Below, one piece after another: positions 16,801 to 23,373 of a stretch of DNA of 24,479 nucleotides. Within the stretch, counting starts at the first letter, position 1. Every line of letters begins with the position of its first letter. The position numbers and the translations under genes are program-made. The stretch comes from CAZDOD01 sp964506935 (GTDB taxonomy: Bacteria > Desulfobacterota > Zymogenia > Zymogenales > Zymogenaceae): positions 1 through 24,479 of the forward strand of contig CAZDOD010000018.1 of the NCBI GenBank assembly GCA_964506935.1, in the 5' to 3' direction. The notes under the pieces were generated by a model. That model was not told the origin of the DNA and did no database searches. It was given only the letters and a program-made list of their open reading frames with translations.

Positions 16801-17374
16801 GCAGGTTCTGCTGTGTATAGTCGATTTTTCTTAGGGCCTCGATCTTTTTGAATTTGTATTTGGATATCCCGGCGGCCTCCTCGATGAGATACCTTCGATC
16901 CAGCGGGCGGGCTGTGATGATATCTCCTATCTGGCCCTGTGCGATAATCGAGTATGCCTTTGTGCCAACGCCTGTGCCGATGAAGATGTCGTTGATGTCT
17001 TTTAAGCGGCACGGGGTTTTGTTCAGATAATATTCGCTCATGCCGGAGCGGTAGATTCTTCTGCGGACCGAGACCTCGCCGAATCGCGGGAAATTGTGAG
17101 GGACGTTTCCGTCTTCGTTGGCGAAGGTTATTGTCACCTCGGCCATCCCCAGGGGTTTCTTCTCGCGCGAGCCGTTAAAGATCACGTCCTCCATCGATTT
17201 TCCCCTGAGGGTTTTAGAACTCTGCTCCCCGAGCGCCCATTTTACGGCGTCGACGAGATTCGACTTGCCCGAGCCGTTTGGGCCGACGATGGCGGTGATA
17301 CCCCTCGGAAATGATAGGGTTACCTTATCGATAAAGGATTTAAAGCCGAGGATCTCTAGTTTTTTTATTTTCAT
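13808..17374 (-). CDS. smc: Chromosome segregation ATPase SMC
   Basis: 1188 residues, the usual bacterial SMC length. Walker A GPNGSGKSN is at 31-39, with the Q-loop region 'AQGQIGDI' at about 145-152. Two long coiled coils (about 170-505 and 670-1010) flank a hinge at about 521-662 ('GVLGILADFL...LPNGLIFGG'). The C-terminal head has signature LSGGEKALS from 1089 and Walker B 'FCLLDEADAPLDD' at 1113-1125. The protein dimerises at the hinge and, with ScpA/ScpB (not in the window), compacts and separates chromosomes. ATG 17374 begins at the conserved first strand; the ribosome site is weak. A candidate promoter lies at 17407-17434. Confidence 0.97.
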   Translation of the reverse strand: MKIKKLEILGFKSFIDKVTLSFPRGITAIVGPNGSGKSNLVDAVKWALGEQSSKTLRGKSMEDVIFNGSREKKPLGMAEVTITFANEDGNVPHNFPRFGEVSVRRRIYRSGMSEYYLNKTPCRLKDINDIFIGTGVGTKAYSIIAQGQIGDIITARPLDRRYLIEEAAGISKYKFKKIEALRKIDYTQQNLLRVGDIVHEVKRQMETLSQQAERAEEFKKLRAELRHLELIDSSRRYMTFTQKLEKEETLYKSDNEKETKVSSELSAVEQRIEGLKNSSIEKEEYFSEILKKSISNEARIRSLKESIEQTKDRIESTKNRNELSLGDIEELSLFIDENKVKVEKLSLQMNTSIEEADSYETNLKNIEAELDKVQEAFDRFTSEKEGLRRDELSNASNIARLNNTISSSEKLIHNSNEEIEKKSKELSATNEESKRIEGLIFETNSEIEKAKAEEERTQVTLQKAESELKALKEKESQAQREIEEAKYEETRTALRLKSLEEMERNFEGTSEGTKAVMGGDRKGVLGILADFLKSDKNYEKALEVYLGEALSSVVVKDIDDVKSHIRKLKEAGAGRASFIPVDAVKEGGDSEALNSDGVIGRLKDHIEIEGENKKAISSFFGNIHLVSDLDSALRIWIDKRPNFPLVTLQGEVLLPNGLIFGGDSEDRGKSILANRRERESLTQKLQEIRGSLDAKDTEFEEIREKISSAQSKLKDEGDLLTSLKIRGIEAKKELNSIMKDKERVAKAKGSISGEIEWHTNETERLKSELEETAKLLSEAEKGEGELQERSKKLKLVLEESQGEMRRLGEQQTELKISLGKARDNVEHIEQTSEEYTTQIERAERDIEKKRAAVSQGEEEISSLEEKVSESESELSERKESEGKIADELKDARARLDDVEKIESQLENERKGIMVKLSSIREDLQQKKDKIKEFLWEREKLTTLIKERYQEDLTEKYIELSSDEIEAGELSQRIDRSRRRIEKFGDVNLMALSEFKTLSERHEFLCGQESDLVQSLDALKKTIQKIDKRSREQFMVTFDEVNEKFQEVFSRLVPGGRASLSLTEDQDPLEGGVDIMAQPPGKRLLNINLLSGGEKALSAIALIFSIFMVKPSPFCLLDEADAPLDDLNIERFIELLKDISTKSQVILITHNKKTMELADTLYGITMQDSGVSKMISIKLTEEEEAQSYV

Positions 17375-17406
17375 AGGCTAATAGACGAAAACTTCCTTAA
17401 TCTGAT

Positions 17407-17434
17407 ATCATAATGCTTAGGAAAAGTAAAGCAA
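17407..17434 (-). promoter_or_regulatory. Candidate sigma70 promoter for smc
   Basis: On the minus strand, -35 TTGCTT (17434-17429), a 16-base spacer and -10 TATGAT (17412-17407). It lies about 33 bases from the smc ATG. A palindrome ACAATATATTGT lies further upstream at 17469-17480. Confidence 0.45.
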
Positions 17435-17525
17435 AAAGTGCATATATAGTTATTTCTCATTTTTAGATACAATATATTGTGTGTTTTTGGGTATATTTAG
17501 TAGGTGGATTCCCTTGTGCGATGAT

Positions 17526-18614
17526 CTATTTTGACCCGAAAGAGGCTTTTTTTGGAATATATGGGCAGAGGGGCTCGGATGACATGAAATCGCCGAATCG
17601 GTAGAGGGCCCTTGCGCGGCAGCCGCCGCAGACGTCGACGTAATCACAGTTTTTGCATTTCCCCTTGAGCAGTGAAAAGTCCCTCAGGCGCAAAAAGACC
17701 TCCGAGCCCTCCCATATCTCTCGGATTGGCCTCTCCCTTACATTTCCAGCTTGGATATCGAGGTATCCACAGGGCTGGGTGTGGCCATCGTGTGAGATGA
17801 ACAGGAATGATATCCCCCCGAGGCACCCGCGGGTCTCGGCGGCTAGCCCGTGCTCAAAGGAGGTGACCTCTCTCCCCTCCTCTCTTGCCCTCTGTCTCTT
17901 TATCCTCATGTATTGAGGGGCGCAGGTGACCTTTACGGGATATGGCGCCGTCTTCTCATAGTCGTAGATTTGGGTGAGGACACTTTCATATTCGTCTTTA
18001 TCGAGAGATTCGTGGGCCATCTCGCTCCCCCTCCCCGTTGGGACGAGGAGAAAGAGATGGTGTGCATCGGCGCCGAGATCCTTCGCGAGGGATTCTATCT
18101 CCGATAGCTCTTTTAAATTCCTTTTGGTTATCGTGGTGTTGATCTGAAAAGAAAGATCCACACTCCTTGCGCTCTCAATGCCGAAGATCGCCCCCTTAAA
18201 TGCCCCAGATACCCCCCGGAGATCGTCGTGGGATTTTTCATCTTTTCCGTCTATGCTCACCGATATCCTTTTTATGCCCGCTTCCTTTAGCTCCTTTGCG
18301 ATTTTTCTGTCGAGCAGGGTGCCGTTTGTGGCGAGGACCATCCTGAGGCCGAGTTTCGTGCCGTGCCGCGCTATATCCATGAGGTCTCGTCTCAAAAGAG
18401 GCTCTCCTCCGGTCAGGATCATTATCGGAGATGAGAAAGAGGCGATCTCATCTAGGAGTTTCAAGGATTCCTCCCCGGAGAGCTCTCCCGGATACGGGCC
18501 CCTGTTGGACGCCGCCCGGCAGTGGGAACATGAGAGGTTGCATGATCGGGTGAGTTCCCATGCGACGAGCCTGAGTCTTTCGGCTTCGATCGGTTTTCTA
18601 TTTTTTTTGTTCAT
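17526..18614 (-). CDS. ahbD: AhbD-like heme synthase (radical SAM, Fe-coproporphyrin III decarboxylase)
   Basis: 362 residues. The radical-SAM cluster motif is Cys25-x3-Cys29-x2-Cys32 in 'WELTRSCNLSCSHCRA', with 'TGGEPLLR' (68-75) for SAM binding. The C-terminal SPASM/twitch region has further Cys in 'RGCLGG', 'QPCGYLD', 'GKCKNCDYVDVCGGCRARA' and 'EPLCPY'. The middle ('FQINTTITKRNL', 'HLFLLVPTGRG', 'TCAPQYMRI') matches what I recall of Desulfovibrio AhbD (NirJ2 type). AhbD performs the last step of the siroheme-dependent heme pathway, removing two propionate carboxyls. ATG 18614 is five bases past the hemB stop, so they form one operon. AhbC/NirJ1 is the main alternative but its N-terminus differs. 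Confidence 0.8.
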   Translation of the reverse strand: MNKKNRKPIEAERLRLVAWELTRSCNLSCSHCRAASNRGPYPGELSGEESLKLLDEIASFSSPIMILTGGEPLLRRDLMDIARHGTKLGLRMVLATNGTLLDRKIAKELKEAGIKRISVSIDGKDEKSHDDLRGVSGAFKGAIFGIESARSVDLSFQINTTITKRNLKELSEIESLAKDLGADAHHLFLLVPTGRGSEMAHESLDKDEYESVLTQIYDYEKTAPYPVKVTCAPQYMRIKRQRAREEGREVTSFEHGLAAETRGCLGGISFLFISHDGHTQPCGYLDIQAGNVRERPIREIWEGSEVFLRLRDFSLLKGKCKNCDYVDVCGGCRARALYRFGDFMSSEPLCPYIPKKASFGSK

Positions 18615-18619
18615 GAAGG

Positions 18620-19595
18620 TTATTGATTTATGAGGATTCGTGCAGCATCGGGGGCAAAGTATGTGAGTATGATGTCCGCCCCCGCCCTCTTTATGGATGT
18701 GAGGATTTCCATCATGACCCTTTTTTCGTCTATCCATCCCATCTTCCCTGCGGCCTTTACCATGGCGAATTCTCCGCTCACGTTGTAGGCGGAGATGGGG
18801 ATATCGAAGCGCTCCCTTACCTTTTTGATGATATCGAGGTATGGGAGGGCGGGTTTTATCATAACTATATCGGCACCCTCTTCTATATCGAGTGATACTT
18901 CTCTTAGCGCCTCCCGAATATTTGCGGGTGGCATCTGGTAGGAGGCCCGGTCTCCGAAGGCGGGGGCCGAGTTCACGGCATCCCTGAACGGGCCGTAAAA
19001 GCTCGATGCGAATTTGGCGGCGTAAGACATGATCGGGATGTTTCTGAGCCCCTCGGAATCGAGCGCCTTTCGGATCGCTCCGACCCTGCCGTCCATCATG
19101 TCGGACGGTAACCATATCGGCGCCGGCCTTGGAATGGGATACCGCCATCCTCGCCAGGAGGTCCAAAGTCGGGTCGTTTTTGATCTCCCCGTCGACAACT
19201 ATCCCGCAGTGACCGTGACTTGTATATTCACACAGGCAGACGTCGGTTATTACGATCAGGTCGGGGATGCTGTCCTTTAAGGCCCTGATAGACCTCTGTA
19301 TTATCCCGTCATCCTCATATGCCTCGCTTCCGACATCGTCTTTTGTCTTTGGGATGCCGAATAGTATCACGGCCGGGATACCAAGCTTTTTTATCTTTTT
19401 TGCCTCTTCGACGAGACGGTCAAGAGACAGATGAAAATTTCCCGGCATCGAAGGTATTTCTTTCTTTACATTTTTACCGTGAACGACGAACATCGGATAG
19501 ACGAGGTCTTGAGTCGAGAGCCTGGTCTCTTCTACCATCGATCTCAAGCCCTCCTTCATCCTGAGACGTCGCATCCTCACTTGGGGAAAGGGCAA
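18620..19595 (-). CDS. hemB: Porphobilinogen synthase HemB, frameshifted as sequenced
   Basis: Residues 1-162 are read from TTG 19595 (AAGGAG eight bases upstream) and include the zinc cysteines in 'VITDVCLCEYTSHGHCGIV' (Cys120, 122, 130). At about 19109 the frame breaks after 'SKAGADMV'. The rest, 'PSDMMDGRVGAIRKALD' to the stop at 18620, lies in another frame and carries both active-site lysines (SYAAKFASSFYG and VMIKPALPY). A two-base loss, or one extra base, between GTT and CCG would explain it: the family has 'ADMVAPSDMMDGRVGAIR'. Restored, the protein is about 325 residues, normal for HemB, which condenses two 5-aminolevulinates to porphobilinogen. Sequencing error is more likely than true loss, since everything else is intact. 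Confidence 0.88.
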
Positions 19596-19662
19596 AATAA
19601 AAACTCCTTATATAGTAGAGTCGAAATAACTTAACATATATATCATGTTTTTTCAAGATAAT

Positions 19663-19691
19663 TTGACACACAGTGGAAAAAGCTATAGAAT
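19663..19691 (+). promoter_or_regulatory. Sigma70 promoter for the lipase-like gene
   Basis: Perfect -35 TTGACA (19663-19668), a 17-base spacer and -10 TAGAAT (19686-19691). Transcription would start near 19698. This rules out the upstream ATG at 19645 and supports the start at 19729. Confidence 0.75.
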
Positions 19692-19728
19692 AGGTCGATT
19701 TAATATTTTCTTGACGTCCTTTTTTATA

Positions 19729-20490
19729 ATGCGAAAAAAAGCTACATTCTTTTTAGCTATTCTCCTCTTTTATCTTATCAGTCCCCTAAGCTCTTTTTCC
19801 AAGGAATCCCCGGGCGACCCGGCAAAACGAGTCTGCATCCTTGTCCACGGATTTTTGAGGACAAAATATTCCATGCATTTTATGGAGAAGGAAATAGCGA
19901 ATGAGGGATACTTGGTAATAAACACAACTTATCCAAGCGGGGAATACAGCATCGAAGGTAACGCAGATTATATTAATGATACGATTGAGGAGGTCATAAG
20001 AGGGATCGACGGGGATTATGAACTCTATTTTGTAACCCACAGCATGGGCGCATTGGTCATGAGGTGCTACCTCGATAGATATCAGCCAAGAAATGCCGTA
20101 AGGATGGTCATGATAGCACCCCCGAACAGGGGCGCGGCAAAGGCGGAAATCTATAGTGATTTTCTCCTCTTTGATAATCTTTTGGGTCCGAGCGGTATGG
20201 AGATGGCGCGGGGGGGGGGATTTCTCAGTAAATTGTGCGGCGGTGCGCCCGATATCGAATTCGGGATTATAGCGGGTGGAAAGGGGGACGGTGAGGGGTA
20301 TTCAAGCAGGATCGAGGGGGACGACGACGGCACGATAAGTGTCTGGGCAACTTATATGCCCGAGACGAAAGATTTCCTTTTGCTGGACCACTATCACACC
20401 TTCATCTGTCATTACAAAGACGTCATAGAAAACACCAAATATTTCTTCGAGCACGGCGAATTTCTGATGCACACCGCGCCGCCGGAGTGA
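19729..20490 (+). CDS. Exported lipase/esterase-like alpha/beta hydrolase
   Basis: 253 residues from ATG 19729. Residues 1-24 are a classic signal peptide (basic MRKK, hydrophobic core, 'SSFS' before the likely cleavage site), so the enzyme is exported. Fold markers are 'VCILVHGF' (oxyanion turn, 40-42), nucleophile elbow 'VTHSMGA' with Ser105, and a late His (His223 in 'DHYHTFI'). It resembles the triacylglycerol lipase/DUF7379-like group, with THSMG in place of GHSMG. The ribosome site is not obvious. A G10 run (20210-20219) in the gene is prone to slippage. It is divergent from hemB. Substrate unknown. Confidence 0.8.
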   Translation: MRKKATFFLAILLFYLISPLSSFSKESPGDPAKRVCILVHGFLRTKYSMHFMEKEIANEGYLVINTTYPSGEYSIEGNADYINDTIEEVIRGIDGDYELYFVTHSMGALVMRCYLDRYQPRNAVRMVMIAPPNRGAAKAEIYSDFLLFDNLLGPSGMEMARGGGFLSKLCGGAPDIEFGIIAGGKGDGEGYSSRIEGDDDGTISVWATYMPETKDFLLLDHYHTFICHYKDVIENTKYFFEHGEFLMHTAPPE

Positions 20491-20595
20491 GGTGGAATAA
20501 AAATCTGTCCTATCTCGGATAAATCGTGATTTTTTACGCGAGAATCTCGATCCGAGGTGATAATACTAGTAACAATATTCAAATTTATCTATTAC

Positions 20596-20624
20596 TTGAC
20601 TTTTAGTAATATATATTGTATATA
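20596..20624 (+). promoter_or_regulatory. Promoter for the amino-acid permease
   Basis: -35 TTGACT (20596-20601), a 17-base spacer and -10 TATATA (20619-20624), in a very AT-rich stretch. It lies about 60 bases before the GTG start. Confidence 0.5.
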
Positions 20625-20648
20625 AGTATGAAAATGAGAGTGTTTAAC

Positions 20649-20663
20649 ATAACATGATGTTAT
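20649..20663. promoter_or_regulatory. Palindromic operator candidate ahead of the permease
   Basis: ATAACAT-G-ATGTTAT, a perfect 7+7 palindrome around one base. It sits just downstream of the predicted transcription start and about 20 bases before the permease start codon, as a repressor site would. Confidence 0.45.
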
Positions 20664-20683
20664 ACATCTAATAATTTACTAAA

Positions 20684-21991
20684 GTGTTTGGATGTATTGT
20701 ATTGAAATCAAAGAATAAAAAAATAGGGCTCTGGGAAGCTGTTGCTATAGCTGTTGGAACTATGATAGGCGCCAGTATATTTTCAATTTTTGGTGTAGGA
20801 GCAAAAATAGCTGGCAAAAACCTACCGGAAGCCTTTATACTTTCAGGGTTTTTTGCTCTTTTGGTTGCTTATTCTTATTCCAAACTTGGTAGTAAAATAG
20901 TATCCAATGCAGGACCAATCGCATTTATACTTAAGGGAATTGGTGACAATATTGTTACCGGTGCATTGGCTATATTAATGTGGTTGAGTTATGTTGTTTC
21001 AATTTCTTTGTTCGCAAAAGGATTTGCCGGTTATTTCCTTCCTTTGTTCAGTATTAGCATTTCGCCTTTATCTGTGGGCATAACAGAAGTTTTCCTGATA
21101 GCTTTTTTTACAACTATTAATTCATTCGGAAGTAAAGCTGTTGGTAGATTAGAATTTTATATTGTATTGATAAAGCTCTCCATTTTGGGAGTGTTTATTT
21201 TGTTAGGATTTCTACAAATAAACCCCTCTTTTATTGTCCCCTCTTTTAGTACAGAAGGTTTGTATGGTACTCTCTTCGCAGCAGTAGTCTTTTTTCTTTC
21301 TTATATGGGTTTTGGGCTTATTACAAATGCATCAGAAAATATGGAAAATCCCAAAAAGAACGTGCCTCTTGCAATTTTTATAAGTATTGCAGTGGTTATG
21401 TTTGTTTATGTTTTTGTATCATTCGTTGCTATAGGAAATCTATCAATTACTGAACTTATTAAGGCACAAGATAATGCACTTGCAGTTGCTGCAAAACCTT
21501 TTCTCGGAAGTTTTGGATTTATACTAATTTCAATTGGGGCACTCTTTTCAATATCATCTGCTTTAAACGCTACTCTTTATGGTGGAGCAAATATCGCCTA
21601 TTCGCTCGCCAAGGAAGGTGAACTTCCGGAAGTTTTTGAAAGAAAAACATGGTTCAAATCTACTGAAGGATTATATATAACCGCAGTTTTGGGTTTGTTC
21701 TTTGTACTCACATTTAATATTGGTGAAATTGCTACAATAACAAGTGCTCTTTTTACAATTATCTACATTTTTGTTTTAATTTCTCATTATCGTCTTGCTG
21801 ATGATTACGGTGGTAATAAGGGTTTTATACTCCTAAATATTATCATTCTTTTAATTGTTTTTTTAGCCCTTATCTTTTACCAGTGGCAGACACAACGCGG
21901 TGCTTTTTATGGTATGTTAATAACTTTATTGGGTGCGTTATCTCTTGAGTATACATATCGTTATATAAAGAAACGAAAGTTTATTAGATGA
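20684..21991 (+). CDS. APC-superfamily amino-acid permease
   Basis: 435 residues, about 12 transmembrane helices. TM1 carries the substrate-binding unwound segment in 'AIAVGTMIGASIFSIFG', typical of APC carriers, and 'FLSYMGFGLITNASENMENPKKNVPLAI' is the conserved TM6 region and loop. Likely import or exchange of an amino acid or amine; specificity unknown. The start is GTG 20684, or possibly TTG 20702 ('LKSKNKKIGLWEA'); neither has a strong ribosome site. The gene is clearly AT-richer than its neighbours, favours A/T in third positions, and has its own promoter and palindrome, which suggests recent transfer. Confidence 0.85.
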   Translation: MFGCIVLKSKNKKIGLWEAVAIAVGTMIGASIFSIFGVGAKIAGKNLPEAFILSGFFALLVAYSYSKLGSKIVSNAGPIAFILKGIGDNIVTGALAILMWLSYVVSISLFAKGFAGYFLPLFSISISPLSVGITEVFLIAFFTTINSFGSKAVGRLEFYIVLIKLSILGVFILLGFLQINPSFIVPSFSTEGLYGTLFAAVVFFLSYMGFGLITNASENMENPKKNVPLAIFISIAVVMFVYVFVSFVAIGNLSITELIKAQDNALAVAAKPFLGSFGFILISIGALFSISSALNATLYGGANIAYSLAKEGELPEVFERKTWFKSTEGLYITAVLGLFFVLTFNIGEIATITSALFTIIYIFVLISHYRLADDYGGNKGFILLNIIILLIVFLALIFYQWQTQRGAFYGMLITLLGALSLEYTYRYIKKRKFIR

Positions 21992-22199
21992 AAAAGCTCT
22001 ATTCATCTTAATTACAACTCATTAAACGAATAACAATGGGATTCACCCGACCGGAAACAGCGCGTGCTAAATTTCAAGTCAGTGTCCCGTATCAAGTTTT
22101 GTGTTTTTCCAACGTCAGTGCCTTGCATGTTTCCGTCGAGTGATCCCTGTCGATGGAGATAAGGGCTTTTTTAAACTAAAAAAGAAGTCGATTTTATAA
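21992..22199. other. Spacer with inverted repeat between permease and MerR gene
   Basis: No gene is supported. Two loosely similar stretches, near CAGTGTCCCG (22080s) and CAGTGCCTTG (22115s), may be degenerate direct repeats. CTTTTTTA (22166-22173) and TAAAAAAG (22177-22184) form a perfect eight-base inverted repeat just before the MerR promoter. It may be an operator or, with the AGGG ahead of the T-run, a weak terminator for the permease. Confidence 0.4.
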
Positions 22200-22227
22200 T
22201 TGAAAAATCTGAGGAATAGAGTATAAT
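22200..22227 (+). promoter_or_regulatory. Sigma70 promoter for the MerR-type regulator
   Basis: -35 TTGAAA (22200-22205), a 16-base spacer and a perfect -10 TATAAT (22222-22227). Transcription would start near 22234, leaving a short leader that contains the GGAGG at 22259-22263. Confidence 0.7.
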
Positions 22228-22269
22228 CTGGTATCATTTATTTAAGATGTTATTATATGGAGGTTTTTT

Positions 22270-22716
22270 CTGGATACCAAGGAAAAGAGAATAGATGAGG
22301 ACCTCAAGGCAAAGACCTATTCAGGGGGCTTTGTCATGGACCTTTTCGACATCACCCGGCAACAGCTCTACTACTGGCGTAAGAATCTCCTCAACGCCCA
22401 GGGGAAAGGGACGGGCAATGAAACCCGTTATACCTTCAGTGACTTGGTGGCGATAAAGACCATATTGAAGCTCAGGGAAGAAGGAGTTTCAACCCACATG
22501 ATAACCCGTGTAATAAAAAAGTCTCGGGATATCTTCCCGGATATGGGAAATCTTTTGGGCAGCACACCTATAATACCATCCGGGGGAAGACTTATCGTTA
22601 TCTATCGGGGACAGGCCTACGAGGGTACTACAGGTCAGGGGGTCTTTATCAGCCTCGTTGAGGTGGAAAAAGAGGTTGAGGAGAGTATAAGGGAGAGGCT
22701 TTTGGTCTCGGCGTGA
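22270..22716 (+). CDS. MerR-family transcriptional regulator, CTG start
   Basis: 148 residues if read from CTG 22270. The first ATG (22336) would start at residue 23, inside the first DNA-binding helix. The helix-turn-helix and wing read 'TYSGGFVMDLFDITRQQLYYWRKNLL' then 'ETRYTFSDLVAIKTILKLREEGVS' (about residues 16-75), the MerR pattern of Tyr, helix, 'L.YW', then 'R.Y...D...I..L...G'. GGAGG (22259-22263) is six bases before the CTG, and a perfect -10 lies upstream, while nothing resembling a ribosome site precedes the ATG. The C-terminal part (about 90-148) is a small effector or dimer domain of unknown ligand without Cys, so it is not a metal sensor of the usual type. Confidence 0.75.
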   Translation: MDTKEKRIDEDLKAKTYSGGFVMDLFDITRQQLYYWRKNLLNAQGKGTGNETRYTFSDLVAIKTILKLREEGVSTHMITRVIKKSRDIFPDMGNLLGSTPIIPSGGRLIVIYRGQAYEGTTGQGVFISLVEVEKEVEESIRERLLVSA

Positions 22717-22857
22717 GGTTCTTATCTTTACGAAGAAATTCAAATGGGCTTTGAGATTTAAATACGATAATTTAACTCTCTTTTCTCATAAGGATTGGTC
22801 TACACCAAATGATTCAACTGAAATTTGAGAAATGAGAGTATTTTTATAGGTTTCCGC

Positions 22858-23373
22858 ATGGCTTCAAATGAGATAAGTTGTCCACTCTGCAACCCCGTCC
22901 TGCACGAGGTCCACTTCGATACAAATAATTTCTATCTGATGGCCTCAAAAAGCACCTCAGACATCCTAATAATCCCAAAGGATCACTATACCACCATGGT
23001 GGATATACCCAGGGAGATGATTCAGGAATTTGATGAGCTGAGGAGACTGGTAAGGAAAATGCTGAGGGTCGATTTCGGTGGATGTATCTTTTATGAACAC
23101 ACGGGCGGCGGCCCTGCTTGGTCTTTTGTTGGTCACGGCGATGGACACGGCCATGCACACCTCCACTGCGCCCCAGTGGCGGACGGGATATTAAAAAAGC
23201 TCCCCGATCGATGTGTCAACCTTGAGGTCAACTCCTGGGAGGAATTATGGGCGACTAAAAAAGGGGATGCCGGGCAGGAACACTATTTCTATTTCGAGGA
23301 TGATAATGAGAGGAAATTTGTGATCCTAGTGGCTCACGACGAAGAGTTTTTGGTCGAGGATATCAGGAGGTAG
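22858..23373 (+). CDS. HIT-family protein
   Basis: 171 residues from ATG 22858; TTG 22825 in frame is a less likely start. It has 'CPLCN' near the N-terminus (as in CPFC of HIT hydrolases), 'LIIPKDHYTTM' (38-47), and the histidine triad His99-x-His101-x-His103 in 'GHGHAHLHCAPV'. HIT proteins hydrolyse or transfer nucleotides via the central His (here His101). The middle is unusual, with 'FYEHTGGGPAWSFVGHGDGHGHAH' giving extra His and Gly. It overlaps the convergent acyl-CoA synthetase gene by 11 bases at the 3' ends. Confidence 0.85.
   Translation: MASNEISCPLCNPVLHEVHFDTNNFYLMASKSTSDILIIPKDHYTTMVDIPREMIQEFDELRRLVRKMLRVDFGGCIFYEHTGGGPAWSFVGHGDGHGHAHLHCAPVADGILKKLPDRCVNLEVNSWEELWATKKGDAGQEHYFYFEDDNERKFVILVAHDEEFLVEDIRR

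Noticed and set aside
17526..19595. One 689-residue HemB-radical SAM fusion protein
   Set aside because: The middle third is out-of-frame hemB translated as low-complexity Arg/Gly/His sequence. The true HemB C-terminus is in another frame, and ahbD starts at its own ATG 18614.
19645..19728. Longer lipase-like protein starting at ATG 19645
   Set aside because: The ATG lies upstream of the sigma70 promoter, and the extra 28 residues would bury the signal peptide.
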